NCBI RefSeq assembly: GCF_900604355.1
Contig: NZ_UWOE01000002.1
Span: forward strand, 1-64,000
Direction of reading: 5' to 3'
Length of the DNA: 64,000 nt
Source of the DNA: Luxibacter massiliensis
Lineage (GTDB): Bacteria; Bacillota; Clostridia; Lachnospirales; Lachnospiraceae
The notes below the pieces were generated by a model. The model saw nothing but the letters and a program-made list of their open reading frames with translations, was not told where the DNA came from and did no database searches. Numbering within the stretch: position 1 is the stretch's first letter; every line of letters begins with the position of its first letter. Shown one piece after another: positions 33,483 to 41,824 of this stretch. Made by a program: the position numbers and the translations under genes.

Positions 33483-33779
33483 CTATTTCAGCCTGTCGGC
33501 GACGTTGCTCTCTCTGGCATACCGCCGCGCCGCTTCCCGCCGTTCCTCGCTGTATGGGGCGGTCAGACGGAAAGAGAAGCGGCCTTTCTCAATGTCAAAC
33601 TCCATGCAGCCCGTTTCCGGGTCTGCGTCGGTCTGGCGGCACACATCGGGGTGCTGCTCGGCATAGGCGGCAAGCCGCTTCTTCAAGTCGGTGTTGTGGG
33701 TACGGATATGGATCAACGGGTCTTTCTCATCAAACCAGATGTCTGTGACCTTTTTTTGCTTGGGAAGCCCTGTTCGCAT
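33483..33779 (-). CDS. Small conserved IME protein
   Basis: A 98-residue protein (start after AAAGGAG) related to the IME3 product at 24368-24673 over its central and C-terminal parts (KKRLAAYAEQHPD and APYSEERREAARRYARES). The N-terminal DIWFDEKDPLIHIRTHN is specific. Function unknown; its presence in two separate elements suggests a role in element biology and not drug resistance. Confidence 0.7.
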   Translation of the reverse strand: MRTGLPKQKKVTDIWFDEKDPLIHIRTHNTDLKKRLAAYAEQHPDVCRQTDADPETGCMEFDIEKGRFSFRLTAPYSEERREAARRYARESNVADRLK

Positions 33780-33912
33780 AAACTCTCCTTTCTGCGCCCT
33801 CGTTTGGAGAGAGGGGCATTTTTGAGGGAATTTTCCCGGCTCTTGACTTGGGGAAAATGGGGATTTTCAAATAGAAACCGCCCCGGCGAACCATTCTTCG
33901 TCCGGGCGGTTC

Positions 33913-34107
33913 CTATCGCGTGATTTTCGTTTTTTCCGGCTCTTGACCGTCCTGCAAGCTGTCGGCAAGTATCACTTTGAGCAGCTTGTCGCGGAATGTT
34001 TCTGTGCCGCTGTGGTTGAAAAACAACTCCGCAACGATGGTCTGTCCGTCCCTCTGTGTCGTGATAACACTGTCGGGGGATTGAGGTGTCCCGTTCTGTT
34101 CTGCCAT
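33913..34107 (-). CDS. TnpW-like transposon-encoded protein of IME2
   Basis: A 64-residue protein starting after AAAGGAG. Features such as TIVAELFFNHSGTETFRDKLLKVI parallel the TnpW product of IME1 (VLTVSGFFKQGATDTAADKMMKVL): a beta segment, FF, then a Thr-rich helix start. It lies directly downstream of the recombinase. Confidence 0.7.
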   Translation of the reverse strand: MAEQNGTPQSPDSVITTQRDGQTIVAELFFNHSGTETFRDKLLKVILADSLQDGQEPEKTKITR

Positions 34108-34185
34108 AGGCGGCTCCTTTCTCTGGGTGCAAAAGAGGGATTTCCCGTAGCCCGGAAAATCCCTCTTGGTTGTCAGTATTCGGTT

Positions 34186-36036
34186 TTACTGTGCGGGTGC
34201 TGCGGCGGCTTCCTGTGCCTTTTTCTTTGCCCGGTATTCCCGTGCTTTCATGCGGTCATACTCCCGTCGCTTTTCAAGGTTACGCGCCCGGTACTCCCTT
34301 GAATACTGCCGGTGGTAGGCGCGGCTCTTTTCCTTTTGGGCTTCCTCGATTTTCTCCCGCATTTGCCGGATTTCCTGCTCCGTTGGCTCTGTAAGCTGTG
34401 TCACTTCGTTCTCAAACCTGCCGATATAGTTGAAATATATGCTGATGTGCTGGATTGCGTATCTCGCCCTTTTCTGGTCGCGCTCATGCACTTCAATCCT
34501 GCTGATAAACTCGTTGAGAATGGCGGGGGTGAGGTCGGTAAAGGCGGCATGGCGTTCCGTCAGCTTCAAAAACTTCTGCGCCCGCCCTCCCGCGTTCTCA
34601 TAAGCGGATAGCTGCTCTTGGAGTCCCGCAAGCTCCGTTTTCAGTGTGTAGTATTCTTCCGAATACTTCTGCGACATTTGCTCATAGCGGTCTTGCGGGA
34701 TAGTGCCGAGGGCGTTGTCCTCATAGAGCTTATTCAGCACCTTGTCAATCTGTTCAAGGCGTGTCGTGATTTGCGGGATACGTTTCTGCTGTTTCTTGGT
34801 CTGGTCGGTCTGCTGCATGGCAAGGCTCTTTTTCACTAAGGCTTCAAACTCCGCCCGGTTGCTGATAGAGTAGTCCTCGATTTTCTTCAGCACTTCCGCG
34901 ACGGTCTGCATAAGCAAGTCAGCGTCAATGATGTGTGGGGAATGGCACTTGGGGTTTTTGGCTTTCCCCTTGTGGTACTCGCTGCAATAGGCAACGTGCC
35001 GCTTGCCGCCGTTTCTGTAATCTATGCGGATGTGCATTTTTGCGCCGCAATCCTTACAGAAAAGCAAGCCCGACAAAGGGTGGATTTCCCCGTCCCCGTT
35101 GGGGCGTCTGACGGGCGCGTTTTCCAAAATCCGCTGTGCGGTTTCAAAGTCGGCGCGGTCAATAATCGGCTCATGCACATTTTCGGTTATCTGCCATTGG
35201 CTCCGGTCTACATAGTGGTTCCGCTTGTCCCGGAAATGCTTTGTAGTCTTGAAGTTGACTACATCGCCGCAATACTCCTGCCGCGTAAGGATATGGGTCA
35301 AGGTGGCTTTGTTCCACTTGTAGCGGTTATCCTCATTGAGCGCCTTGTTTTTACACGTTCCCCGTCCCCGGTCTTTCATGTAGAAAGTGGGGGTAGGGAT
35401 TTGCTCGTTTTTCAGATATACGGCGATTTGGTTGCGGTTCTTCCCGCCGATAAACAAACGGAAAATAAGGCGCACAACCTCGGCGGCTTCCTCGTCGATT
35501 ATCCAAAAATCCTTGTTGTCCGGGTCTTTGACATAGCCGTAGGGGGCTTCGGTGGCAATCGGCTTTCCGCTCATGCCTTTGGTCTTAATGCCCGTTTTCA
35601 CTTTCTTGCTGATGTCCTTTGCGTACCACTCCGACATGATGTTGATAAAGGGCGCAAACTCCAATGTGTCGGGCTTCTCGCTGTCAATGCCGTTGTTGAC
35701 CGCGATAAAACGCACGTTGTTCCGTCTGAATATCTCCATAGCGTTGCCGACTTGGAGATAGTCGCGCCCCCAGCGGGTAAGGTCTTTCATAATGCAAACG
35801 CCGATTTTCCCGTTTTCAACGTCCTCCATCATGCGGGAGTAGGCAGAACGGTCAAAAAATCTGCCGCTTTCATCGTCGTCGATGTAGTGCCGGATATTCG
35901 TCAGCCGCTGCCCTCTGGCGTAGTTCTCCAAAAAGATTTTCTGGTTCTGTATGCTGTTGCTCTCGCCGCCGTCCCTGTCCTCGTCCCCTACGGAAAGACG
36001 GGAGTAAAGGGCTGTGATTTTGTTGTAATCATTCAT
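34186..36036 (-). CDS. Large serine recombinase of IME2
   Basis: A 616-residue recombinase from the ATG (MNDYNKITALYSRLS) after AGGAGGATATGCAC; the longer frame reads back through the junction into virD4 DNA. Catalytic Ser15 in LYSRLS, then GGESNSIQNQK, MKDLTRWGRD, zinc-ribbon CKDCG and C-terminal coiled coil. The start codon is only about 57 bp from the element end, so after excision the recombinase promoter would be formed or changed by the joined ends. Confidence 0.93.
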   Translation of the reverse strand: MNDYNKITALYSRLSVGDEDRDGGESNSIQNQKIFLENYARGQRLTNIRHYIDDDESGRFFDRSAYSRMMEDVENGKIGVCIMKDLTRWGRDYLQVGNAMEIFRRNNVRFIAVNNGIDSEKPDTLEFAPFINIMSEWYAKDISKKVKTGIKTKGMSGKPIATEAPYGYVKDPDNKDFWIIDEEAAEVVRLIFRLFIGGKNRNQIAVYLKNEQIPTPTFYMKDRGRGTCKNKALNEDNRYKWNKATLTHILTRQEYCGDVVNFKTTKHFRDKRNHYVDRSQWQITENVHEPIIDRADFETAQRILENAPVRRPNGDGEIHPLSGLLFCKDCGAKMHIRIDYRNGGKRHVAYCSEYHKGKAKNPKCHSPHIIDADLLMQTVAEVLKKIEDYSISNRAEFEALVKKSLAMQQTDQTKKQQKRIPQITTRLEQIDKVLNKLYEDNALGTIPQDRYEQMSQKYSEEYYTLKTELAGLQEQLSAYENAGGRAQKFLKLTERHAAFTDLTPAILNEFISRIEVHERDQKRARYAIQHISIYFNYIGRFENEVTQLTEPTEQEIRQMREKIEEAQKEKSRAYHRQYSREYRARNLEKRREYDRMKAREYRAKKKAQEAAAAPAQ

Positions 36037-36092
36037 GTGCATATCCTCCTGTGCGTCCATGTAGAGTTCCTTTACACTTAAGATTATGCACT

Positions 36093-36392
36093 CCATCGGG
36101 CAGAGCCGTACTCCGCGCCCTTGCGGTATTTCTTCGCGTTTTTCCCTTTGACATAGACTATCAAGCGGATAATCACCGCACCGACAATGCCGACAAGCAA
36201 ATCCAACGGGTAAACGCTCGGCAAGGCGTTTTCAAAGGCTGCGGAAAATCCTTGTGTGATATTCAGTATCTTTGCAGAAATATCCGCGCCGGGGGCAAGC
36301 CGCACCGCCTGTCCGACTTTATCAAAGAGATAGACAAAGAACACATAGGGGATATTCGGAAGTATCAGCTTTTTGTAGTTGATCTGCTTCAT
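36093..36392 (-). pseudogene. virD4: VirD4/TraG coupling protein, N-terminal fragment
   Basis: Codons MKQINYKKLILPNIPYVFFVYLFDKVGQAVRL... to YGSARW encode the two-helix membrane anchor (about residues 12-30 and 62-82) of a VirD4 coupling protein. At TGG the frame enters IME2 and stops after two codons. The next part (WGNAEDIKPYIDP) is at 28278 and below. The start overlaps the stop of pcfB by 4 bp. Confidence 0.9.
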
Positions 36393-36862
36393 ATCTCGCG
36401 CCCCCTGTCCATTTTCTTTACCTTGTCGCGGGCGGCGTTAAGCTGCTTCGCCTTGTCCTTTGCAGCGGCAAGGGCTTTGCGGATAGAGGGCTTTTTCTCC
36501 CGGTTCAGCTTCTTTGCGGAAAACTCTTGAAACGCTGCGGTCATAACGTCCGCGTCCCGGCCTTTGAAAAACACAAGGTAACGGGTCTGCTCGCCCTTAA
36601 CCTTTTTTAGCGAAAAATCTATGTTGTATTTCTTCGCCGTACTCTCAAAGGCTTTAATATTGCTGTCGGTGATCTCGATGTTGGAAACACCCGCGTTCTG
36701 CTTCATAAGCTGCCGCATGGTCTGTTTCCCATGCGCGGGTTTGCTTTTCTGCTCCAAAAACTTTTGGATTGCTTTCTGTAACGCCTGTTCGGTAAGCCGC
36801 GCCGCGCCTTTTCCCACTTTGACGTATAGGGCAATCGTTTTTTGGGTTACTTCCTCCTGCAA
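36389..36862 (-). CDS. pcfB: PcfB-family conjugation protein (DUF3801)
   Basis: A 157-residue protein with the DUF3801/PcfB core (GKQTMRQLMKQNAGVSNIEI, IKAFESTAKKYNIDFSLKK, YLVFFKGRDADVMTAAFQEF) and a basic C-terminus. PcfB-type proteins bridge the relaxosome to the coupling protein, fitting its place directly before virD4. Intact. Confidence 0.88.
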   Translation of the reverse strand: MQEEVTQKTIALYVKVGKGAARLTEQALQKAIQKFLEQKSKPAHGKQTMRQLMKQNAGVSNIEITDSNIKAFESTAKKYNIDFSLKKVKGEQTRYLVFFKGRDADVMTAAFQEFSAKKLNREKKPSIRKALAAAKDKAKQLNAARDKVKKMDRGREI

Positions 36863-36898
36863 GGTATCAACTCCTTTCCCGGTAAAGTGCGGCTATGC

Positions 36899-37843
36899 TC
36901 ATTCGCCGCCGTATAAGTCGTGATTGACAAGGGCGGTATAGTAGCTGTCAATGGTACTCGGCGCGTTGAACAGCACCGCTTTTAGATACTGCTTGATGTT
37001 GCGCACTTTGGTTGTGTTCTCCCTCATGCAATCCAAAACAAACTCAATATGGCTGCTGTTCAGCTTCAAAAACTTGGATTTCACCAATTCGGCGGGGTAG
37101 TCGTCCCCGGCAATACGGATTGTCTTTCGGGCTGTGCAGACGGTTTCCAGCATAAGGTCAACAATCTCGTCCAAACGGTCTTTGTCAATTTTGCAGTTTT
37201 GAATGAGATGGTCGTATTCGATATTGTCCTTGATAATCTCCCTGTAAATCTCTACTGCGCTATTGCTTTTCGCTTCCGTTCTTTTCCTTTCCGGCGGCGT
37301 AGCCGCTTCGCCATGCGCAAAGGGCAAGGGGTTTAGGGAATGGAAAGGAATGGAATCGGTACTTGATAAATCAGTAATTGATTGTTCTTTACTTAATATA
37401 TCTTTATTTAATTGCGTTGGATTTTCCAACGTAGGTTTTTCCTGCGTAGGTTTTTCCAACGTTGGATTATCCAATGTTGGATTTTCCAATGTAGGTAAAT
37501 CCAATATAGGCGGCTGTCCGCCGCTGGTAGCTGCTTCCGGCTCTCGCGGCTGCGGCTGCTCGTATATGACGTAATCTGCGCCCCGCAAGCGTCCCTTTTC
37601 GTCGCGCTCCCGGCTGCGCACGATATATCCGGCTTTTTCGAGTTCCTTTACCGCTTCGCGGATTGCGTCGATCTTCTCCCGGTTGATATGGGATAAGCCC
37701 GCAAGGGTATAATCCCAATCTTCGGGCAGCGAAAGCATTTGCGACAACAAGCCCTTTGCCTTTAAGGACAATTCCTTGTTTCGCAAGTGGTGGTTGCTCA
37801 TAACGGTATATCCCGTATTTCGCTCCACTCTGAAAACTGCCAT
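36899..37843 (-). CDS. ICE replication initiator-like protein (DUF6017)
   Basis: A 314-residue protein. The N-terminus (MAVFRVERNTGYTVMSNHHLRNKELSLKAKGLLSQMLSLPEDW) is a winged-helix replication domain standard in Tn1549-like elements. Residues about 115-145 are six tandem five-residue repeats of the PTLEN type, and the C-terminal part (EIYREIIKDNIEYDHLI) is the DUF6017 region. First large gene of the ICE transfer operon, probably used in ICE circle maintenance. Confidence 0.85.
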   Translation of the reverse strand: MAVFRVERNTGYTVMSNHHLRNKELSLKAKGLLSQMLSLPEDWDYTLAGLSHINREKIDAIREAVKELEKAGYIVRSRERDEKGRLRGADYVIYEQPQPREPEAATSGGQPPILDLPTLENPTLDNPTLEKPTQEKPTLENPTQLNKDILSKEQSITDLSSTDSIPFHSLNPLPFAHGEAATPPERKRTEAKSNSAVEIYREIIKDNIEYDHLIQNCKIDKDRLDEIVDLMLETVCTARKTIRIAGDDYPAELVKSKFLKLNSSHIEFVLDCMRENTTKVRNIKQYLKAVLFNAPSTIDSYYTALVNHDLYGGE

Positions 37844-37971
37844 ATTTCCTCACTTCCTCTCTTGGTATGCGTGGACAATTAGAAAGCCGTTTTCGGCTGT
37901 TTTGGTATTGCAATATGCCCTTTGCCGTTTTCGCGTCTGCAAAGCCGCATGGCACAAGGGCTTTTGCCCGT

Positions 37972-38190
37972 CTATTTGTCCATGCTGGCGTGCGTTTTCC
38001 GCGTCCTTTTGCCGGGGCAATAGGGACACTCTTTGAAAACGCAAAACTCATATTTCCACCCGGGGCGGTAGAAACGGCAAGTGCCGCAATCTTCATCATC
38101 TCCGGCACAACCGGATTGATAGCGGTCAAATCCCGGCTTCTGCTGCATGAGCAATTCAAACGCCCGCTGCTTGCCCTTTGTGAAATACAT
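37972..38190 (-). CDS. Cys-rich first ORF of the ICE
   Basis: A 72-residue protein from the ATG after GGAAAGGAGGTGCAGCCGG (MYFTKGKQRAFELLMQQKPGF...). It has six cysteines in the second half (CAGDDEDCGTCRFYRPG and CVFKECPYC), suggesting zinc binding. This ORF is typical of the left edge of Tn1549-like elements. Function unknown. Confidence 0.75.
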   Translation of the reverse strand: MYFTKGKQRAFELLMQQKPGFDRYQSGCAGDDEDCGTCRFYRPGWKYEFCVFKECPYCPGKRTRKTHASMDK

Positions 38191-38220
38191 TCCGGCTGCA
38201 CCTCCTTTCCTGCGGGCATA

Positions 38221-38268
38221 AAAAAACGGCGTTACTTTCTCCCCCAAAGGGGTTAAGGTAACGCCGTT
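38221..38268 (-). terminator. Terminator or attenuator at the ICE edge
   Basis: Stem AACGGCGTTAC / GTAACGCCGTT with a long inner loop, followed on the minus strand by seven T, 30 nt before the first ICE gene. It would block read-through into the ICE or attenuate its first operon. Confidence 0.7.
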
Positions 38269-38366
38269 TGTGTGCGTATTCAGTTTTTAACACATTCCCT
38301 GTCTATCCGCTGTCCGCAAAACCATTGATTTTATTAGCTTTTTGCCGCTATCGCTATCACACCTCA

Positions 38367-39845
38367 TTATTTGAACGCCCGGATTTTCAGCGCATGATGG
38401 ACGATGTGGAAGCCGGAAAAGTAAACTGCATTGTCACGAAAGACCTTTCCCGTTTCGGGCGGGAACATGTGATGATGGACTACTATCTGGAATTTCTGTT
38501 CCCGGAAAAACGGGTGCGCTACATCGCCGTTGCGGAGAATGAGGACACAGAGAAAGGGCTTTCCGATTTTGTCCCGTTCAAAAACCTGTTCAATGAATGG
38601 TTTGCGAAAGATACAAGCCGCAAGGTAAAGGCCGCTTTCAAAGCAAAGTTTGCCACAGGACAGCGTATCGGCGCTTATGCTCCCATCGGGTACAGGAAAC
38701 ACCCGGAAATCAAAAACAAGCTGATAATCGACGAGGAAACCCGCTGGATAGTGGAGAAGATTTTTGACCTCGCCATTCATGGCAGAGGGGCGGCCAGTAT
38801 CACAAGAATACTGATTGCGGAAAAGGTTCCCACGCCGGGATTTATCAACTTCCAGCGTGACGGGACTTTCGCAAACATCTATGCGGGTGCGCCAGAGGAA
38901 AAAAGCTACGCATGGACGATAGCGCAGGTCAAGAGCATTATGAAAGACGAAACCTATATCGGCCATACCATCCACTACCGGGAAACAAACATTTCCTTTA
39001 AGAACAAGCGGAGGATACGCAAGCCCCAAAGTGAATGGGTGCGGGTGGAGAACACGCAGGAGCCGATTATCAGCGAACAGGTTTTCCGGCAGGTACAGGA
39101 GCAGATAGCAAACCGCCGCAGAAAATGCAAGGACGGTACAACACAGATTTTTTCCGGATTGGTAAAATGTTCGGATTGCGGCTGGTCGTTGTCCTATGGG
39201 GAGAACAGGCAGAACAGCAAGCCTTACGGCCATTATCATTGTAGCAAGTACGGACAGGGCACACGCCAATGCTCCATGCATTATATCCGCTATGATGTGC
39301 TTTACGCCTATGTCCTCTCCCGTCTGCAATACTGGTCGGGGCTGGTACAGCATGATGAAGAACGGCTTTTGAAGCGGCTGTTAAACGCCAATGACAAGGG
39401 ACAGGCCGCCGCAAGAAAGAAGCAAGCCGCAGAGTTGAACAAAGCGGAGAAGCGGAAAGCCGAAGTCGATACCCTGTTTGCCCGGATGTATGAGGACTGG
39501 GCGGCGGGGCGTATCACAGAATACAACTTCTCTATGCTGTCCGGGAAGTACCAGAGCGAACAGGCTGAACTGGACACAAAGATTGAACAGCTTCAATCCG
39601 CTATCGCCACTGAAAGCCAGAACGCCGCAGACGCAGAAAAATGGATTGCCTTGATGAAAGAGTGCGTCAATCCAACAGAACTGACCGCCGAACTTTTGAA
39701 TACGCTGATTGAAAAAATCGTTGTCCATGAAGCGGTCAAAGGTGAGGACGGAAGCCGGGAACAGGAGGTAGAAATCTTCTACCGCTTTATCGGCAAAATT
39801 GATTAAATGACACCAATATTTTTAACTATGTGATACCGGCTTATC
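38367..39845. mobile_element. Remnant right end of an older serine-recombinase element
   Basis: Contains the 3' part of a recombinase gene that ends about 40 bp before the broken regulator gene at 39850. The ICE has inserted into the recombinase, and the other half of this element should lie beyond the left window edge. Confidence 0.6.
38370..39806 (+). pseudogene. Serine recombinase, N-terminus removed by the ICE
   Basis: From FERPDFQRMMDDVEAGKVNC onward this is a normal recombinase: TKDLSRFGREHV, recombinase domain, CSDCG zinc ribbon, coiled coil and VEIFYRFIGKID end. The first ~70 residues, with the catalytic Ser and the DDGYTG segment, are missing; the open frame upstream (38268-38369) is ICE-end sequence. 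The gene cannot encode an active enzyme in this form. Precise ICE excision could repair it if the other half survives. Confidence 0.85.
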
Positions 39846-39849
39846 GGTT

Positions 39850-40245
39850 CCTGACTCCAGTATGCTGATCTCCTTAGCAAACGAACTGGATACTTCTGTA
39901 AGCATACTGCTTGGAGAAACCGTACCGGAACACGACCTAAAGGAAACAGACCTAAAAAGCATTTCTGAAAAACTGGAAAGCATTAACCTCCAGTTTGCCA
40001 AAAGAAGCAGGATGCGGATCCGGCTGATCCGCTATCTGCTCCTTGCATTGTGTGTGCTTATAGCGGTAGGCTTTATTGCTTTTGCAGCGATGCACGGAGA
40101 ATATCTGGACTGGGATTACAGCAATCCGGAATATGCAGTTGCAGGGACCATACTGCATGGCGTTGAATTTCTGTTTGTAAGATTGGCGCCTTTCGTCTTT
40201 ATTGGTTCCATCATCGGGATCATATTCACATATAAAAAAAGATAA
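39850..40245 (+). pseudogene. XRE-type membrane regulator lacking its DNA-binding domain
   Basis: The frame begins PDSSMLISLANELDTSVSILLGETV, which is the last helix of an XRE HTH domain and the start of its linker. Two membrane segments follow (about codons 58-80 and 100-122). The HTH itself is missing. The cut lies at the end of the recombinase element, so the element probably inserted into this gene. An internal ATG (39862) could still express a membrane fragment. Confidence 0.65.
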
Positions 40246-40433
40246 CCCTGTCTCCGGAGTCATATTTTAGAAGAAATCCCACGCACAGTATGCATAACAC
40301 CGCCAGCACTTACACTGACGGTGTTTCCTTTACCCGTTCTCTCTGCCACCCATCTGCAATGATTATCATTTCATGAGTAATATTGAACTGCTTTTCTGTG
40401 TCTAATAGATGAAAGGGGGTGCGAAAAGATATA

Positions 40434-40931
40434 ATGCCGACAGATCAATATTTAGAAAGACTGATGCAGGAATATGGAGACAGCATTTTCCGTATGTGCT
40501 ATTTATATCTAAAAGATTACCACCTTGCCGAAGACGCTGTTCAGGAAACTTTCATTAAAGCAATGAAATCATATGATTCGTTTGCGCATAAATCGAGTGA
40601 AAAAACATGGCTAATACGAATTGCGATAAATACCTGCAAAAATATCATGAGAAACCGGTGGTTTCAAATAATTCAAAATAATCTGGAAGATCATATAGAG
40701 AAAATCGGCGATAATCCAATAGAAGAGATGTTGGAAAAAACCAGTGTTTCAGAGGCTATCATGCGACTGAATGCGAACGACAGACAAATCATCCTATTGT
40801 ACTATTATCAAAATCTGTCTGTCAGAGAAATTGCCAAAATAATCGGTAAATCTGAAAACGCTACGATACAGCGTCTCAACAGAGCGAGAATAAGGCTAAA
40901 GGGAAATTTAGTGGAGGTAGGGTATGAATGA
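40434..40931 (+). CDS. ECF-type RNA polymerase sigma factor
   Basis: A 165-residue sigma factor: region 2 (YGDSIFRMCYLYLKDYHLAEDAVQETFIKAMKSYDSF) and region 4 (NDRQIILLYYYQNLSVREIAKIIGKSENATIQRLNRARIRLKG). I prefer the ATG at 40434 to the upstream GTG. It overlaps by 8 bp a membrane protein gene, the usual pairing of ECF sigma and anti-sigma. Likely answers cell-envelope stress; target genes not visible. Confidence 0.85.
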   Translation: MPTDQYLERLMQEYGDSIFRMCYLYLKDYHLAEDAVQETFIKAMKSYDSFAHKSSEKTWLIRIAINTCKNIMRNRWFQIIQNNLEDHIEKIGDNPIEEMLEKTSVSEAIMRLNANDRQIILLYYYQNLSVREIAKIIGKSENATIQRLNRARIRLKGNLVEVGYE

Positions 40932-41718
40932 TTTTAGTTTGAAAAATGTAATCGACCGTGAACTTGAAGAAATTAAATTAAGTGATAGCGTAAAAAAGAA
41001 TATAAGAAAAGGCGTGGTTCATCGAAAATCCTATCCAATAATAAAAAGTATTGCAGCTTCCATTGCTGTTATTGTCCTAACCGGAACTACTGTTTTTGCC
41101 GGGCACTATATATTAAACAAAGTTCAGGTGAATGAAACTGTCTTGCCGGAATTAGATGCTATGCAGGTTGTCCAGGTGAATGAAATGGATGCTATCGCCG
41201 ATGAAAACGGAATGGTTGATGCAAATTATAATGATTATGATGCAATAAAGCAGGATTTGGGTGTTGATTTATTAGATACTGACTTATCACAGAATAACTC
41301 TTATATGCTGGGGAATGTAAGTACCGATGAAAAAGATTTTTTAATTGTTACCATTGACAATTACATTTTAGGAGACACAAGTAACTATCATTTTATTGAT
41401 GAGGAAAACAGATATTCCTATGACAGTGGGGAAAAATATTCTTCACCCGTTTCATTATCTGTAGATATCATTTTGAGTGAAAATCAACTGAATAACGGTT
41501 GGGATACCGATTATCTCGGACTATATGAATTTGCTGAAAGTTATACTTCAGAACAAGGATACGCAGTAAATATTATCGAAGATACGGTTGAAGAAGAAAA
41601 TTTGAAAGACTATGTGTCAGAAAAAGTAGCGATCTTCGTGGCAGACGGAATACGCTATACTTTGAAAGGGAGAACCTCATTGGATGAGATGAAATCTATT
41701 GTGGATTCAATGAAATAA
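40924..41718 (+). CDS. Membrane protein, probable anti-sigma factor
   Basis: A 264-residue protein: short N-terminal cytoplasmic part (NVIDRELEEIKLSDSVKKNIRKG), one membrane segment (about 40-58, SIAASIAVIVLTGTTVFAGHYIL) and an acidic extracellular domain. The gene overlap with the ECF sigma factor and the one-pass topology point to an anti-sigma factor, though no zinc-finger anti-sigma motif is seen. Followed by a GC-rich hairpin. Confidence 0.65.
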   Translation: MNDFSLKNVIDRELEEIKLSDSVKKNIRKGVVHRKSYPIIKSIAASIAVIVLTGTTVFAGHYILNKVQVNETVLPELDAMQVVQVNEMDAIADENGMVDANYNDYDAIKQDLGVDLLDTDLSQNNSYMLGNVSTDEKDFLIVTIDNYILGDTSNYHFIDEENRYSYDSGEKYSSPVSLSVDIILSENQLNNGWDTDYLGLYEFAESYTSEQGYAVNIIEDTVEEENLKDYVSEKVAIFVADGIRYTLKGRTSLDEMKSIVDSMK

Positions 41719-41740
41719 ATTATCTGTGTTCTTTATTAAA

Positions 41741-41767
41741 GCAGGCGCCGGTTCCCCGGTGCCTGTG
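41741..41767. terminator. GC-rich hairpin, copy 1
   Basis: CAGGCGCCGG-TTC-CCCGGTGCCTG stem-loop following the anti-sigma gene. A nearly identical hairpin is at 42640-42667, so the sequence is duplicated around the hydrolase gene. Confidence 0.6.
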
Positions 41768-41824
41768 CTATCATTTACTTCACCTCTATAAAGCATCGTT
41801 TCATGCAACATTGATGAAGTATTC

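Larger units (their letters stand above)
28279..36092. mobile_element. IME2: 7.8 kb mobilizable element in virD4 with rRNA methyltransferase
   Basis: Flanked by adjoining virD4 fragments with CCAT shared at both edges (28275-28278 and 36093-36096). Rejoining gives CGA TGG GGA AAC (RWGN), the normal virD4 frame. Contents on the minus strand: recombinase at the right edge, TnpW, a small IME protein, an RlmA-like methyltransferase with leader, DUF3847, MobQ relaxase and a primase/RepA-like ATPase. The left end shares TGTCAAGTG with the left end of IME3 at nearly the same distance from the junction. Confidence 0.85.
113..38366 (-). mobile_element. Tn1549-like ICE carrying nested elements (left end outside window)
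   Basis: Gene order on the minus strand (Cys-rich first ORF, DUF6017 replication protein, PcfB, VirD4/TraG coupling protein, Maff2) is that of the Tn1549/CTn family of conjugative elements. The right end lies between the hairpin at 38221-38268 and about 38366, where the interrupted recombinase reading frame resumes. VirB6, VirB4, relaxase and integrase genes of the ICE would lie beyond position 1 and are not visible. About 34 of the 38 kb in the window is inserted mobilizable DNA, not ICE backbone. The boundary is inferred from the broken host gene, not from a defined terminal repeat. Confidence 0.75.

Noticed and set aside
39847..39861. GTTCCTGACT matches the 3' end of tRNA-Arg (55044-55053) and could be the left attachment site of the tRNA island
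   Set aside because: Identity is only 10 bp, then CC replaces GG, and the sequence reads naturally as PDSS codons of the broken regulator gene. Too short to claim an att site.
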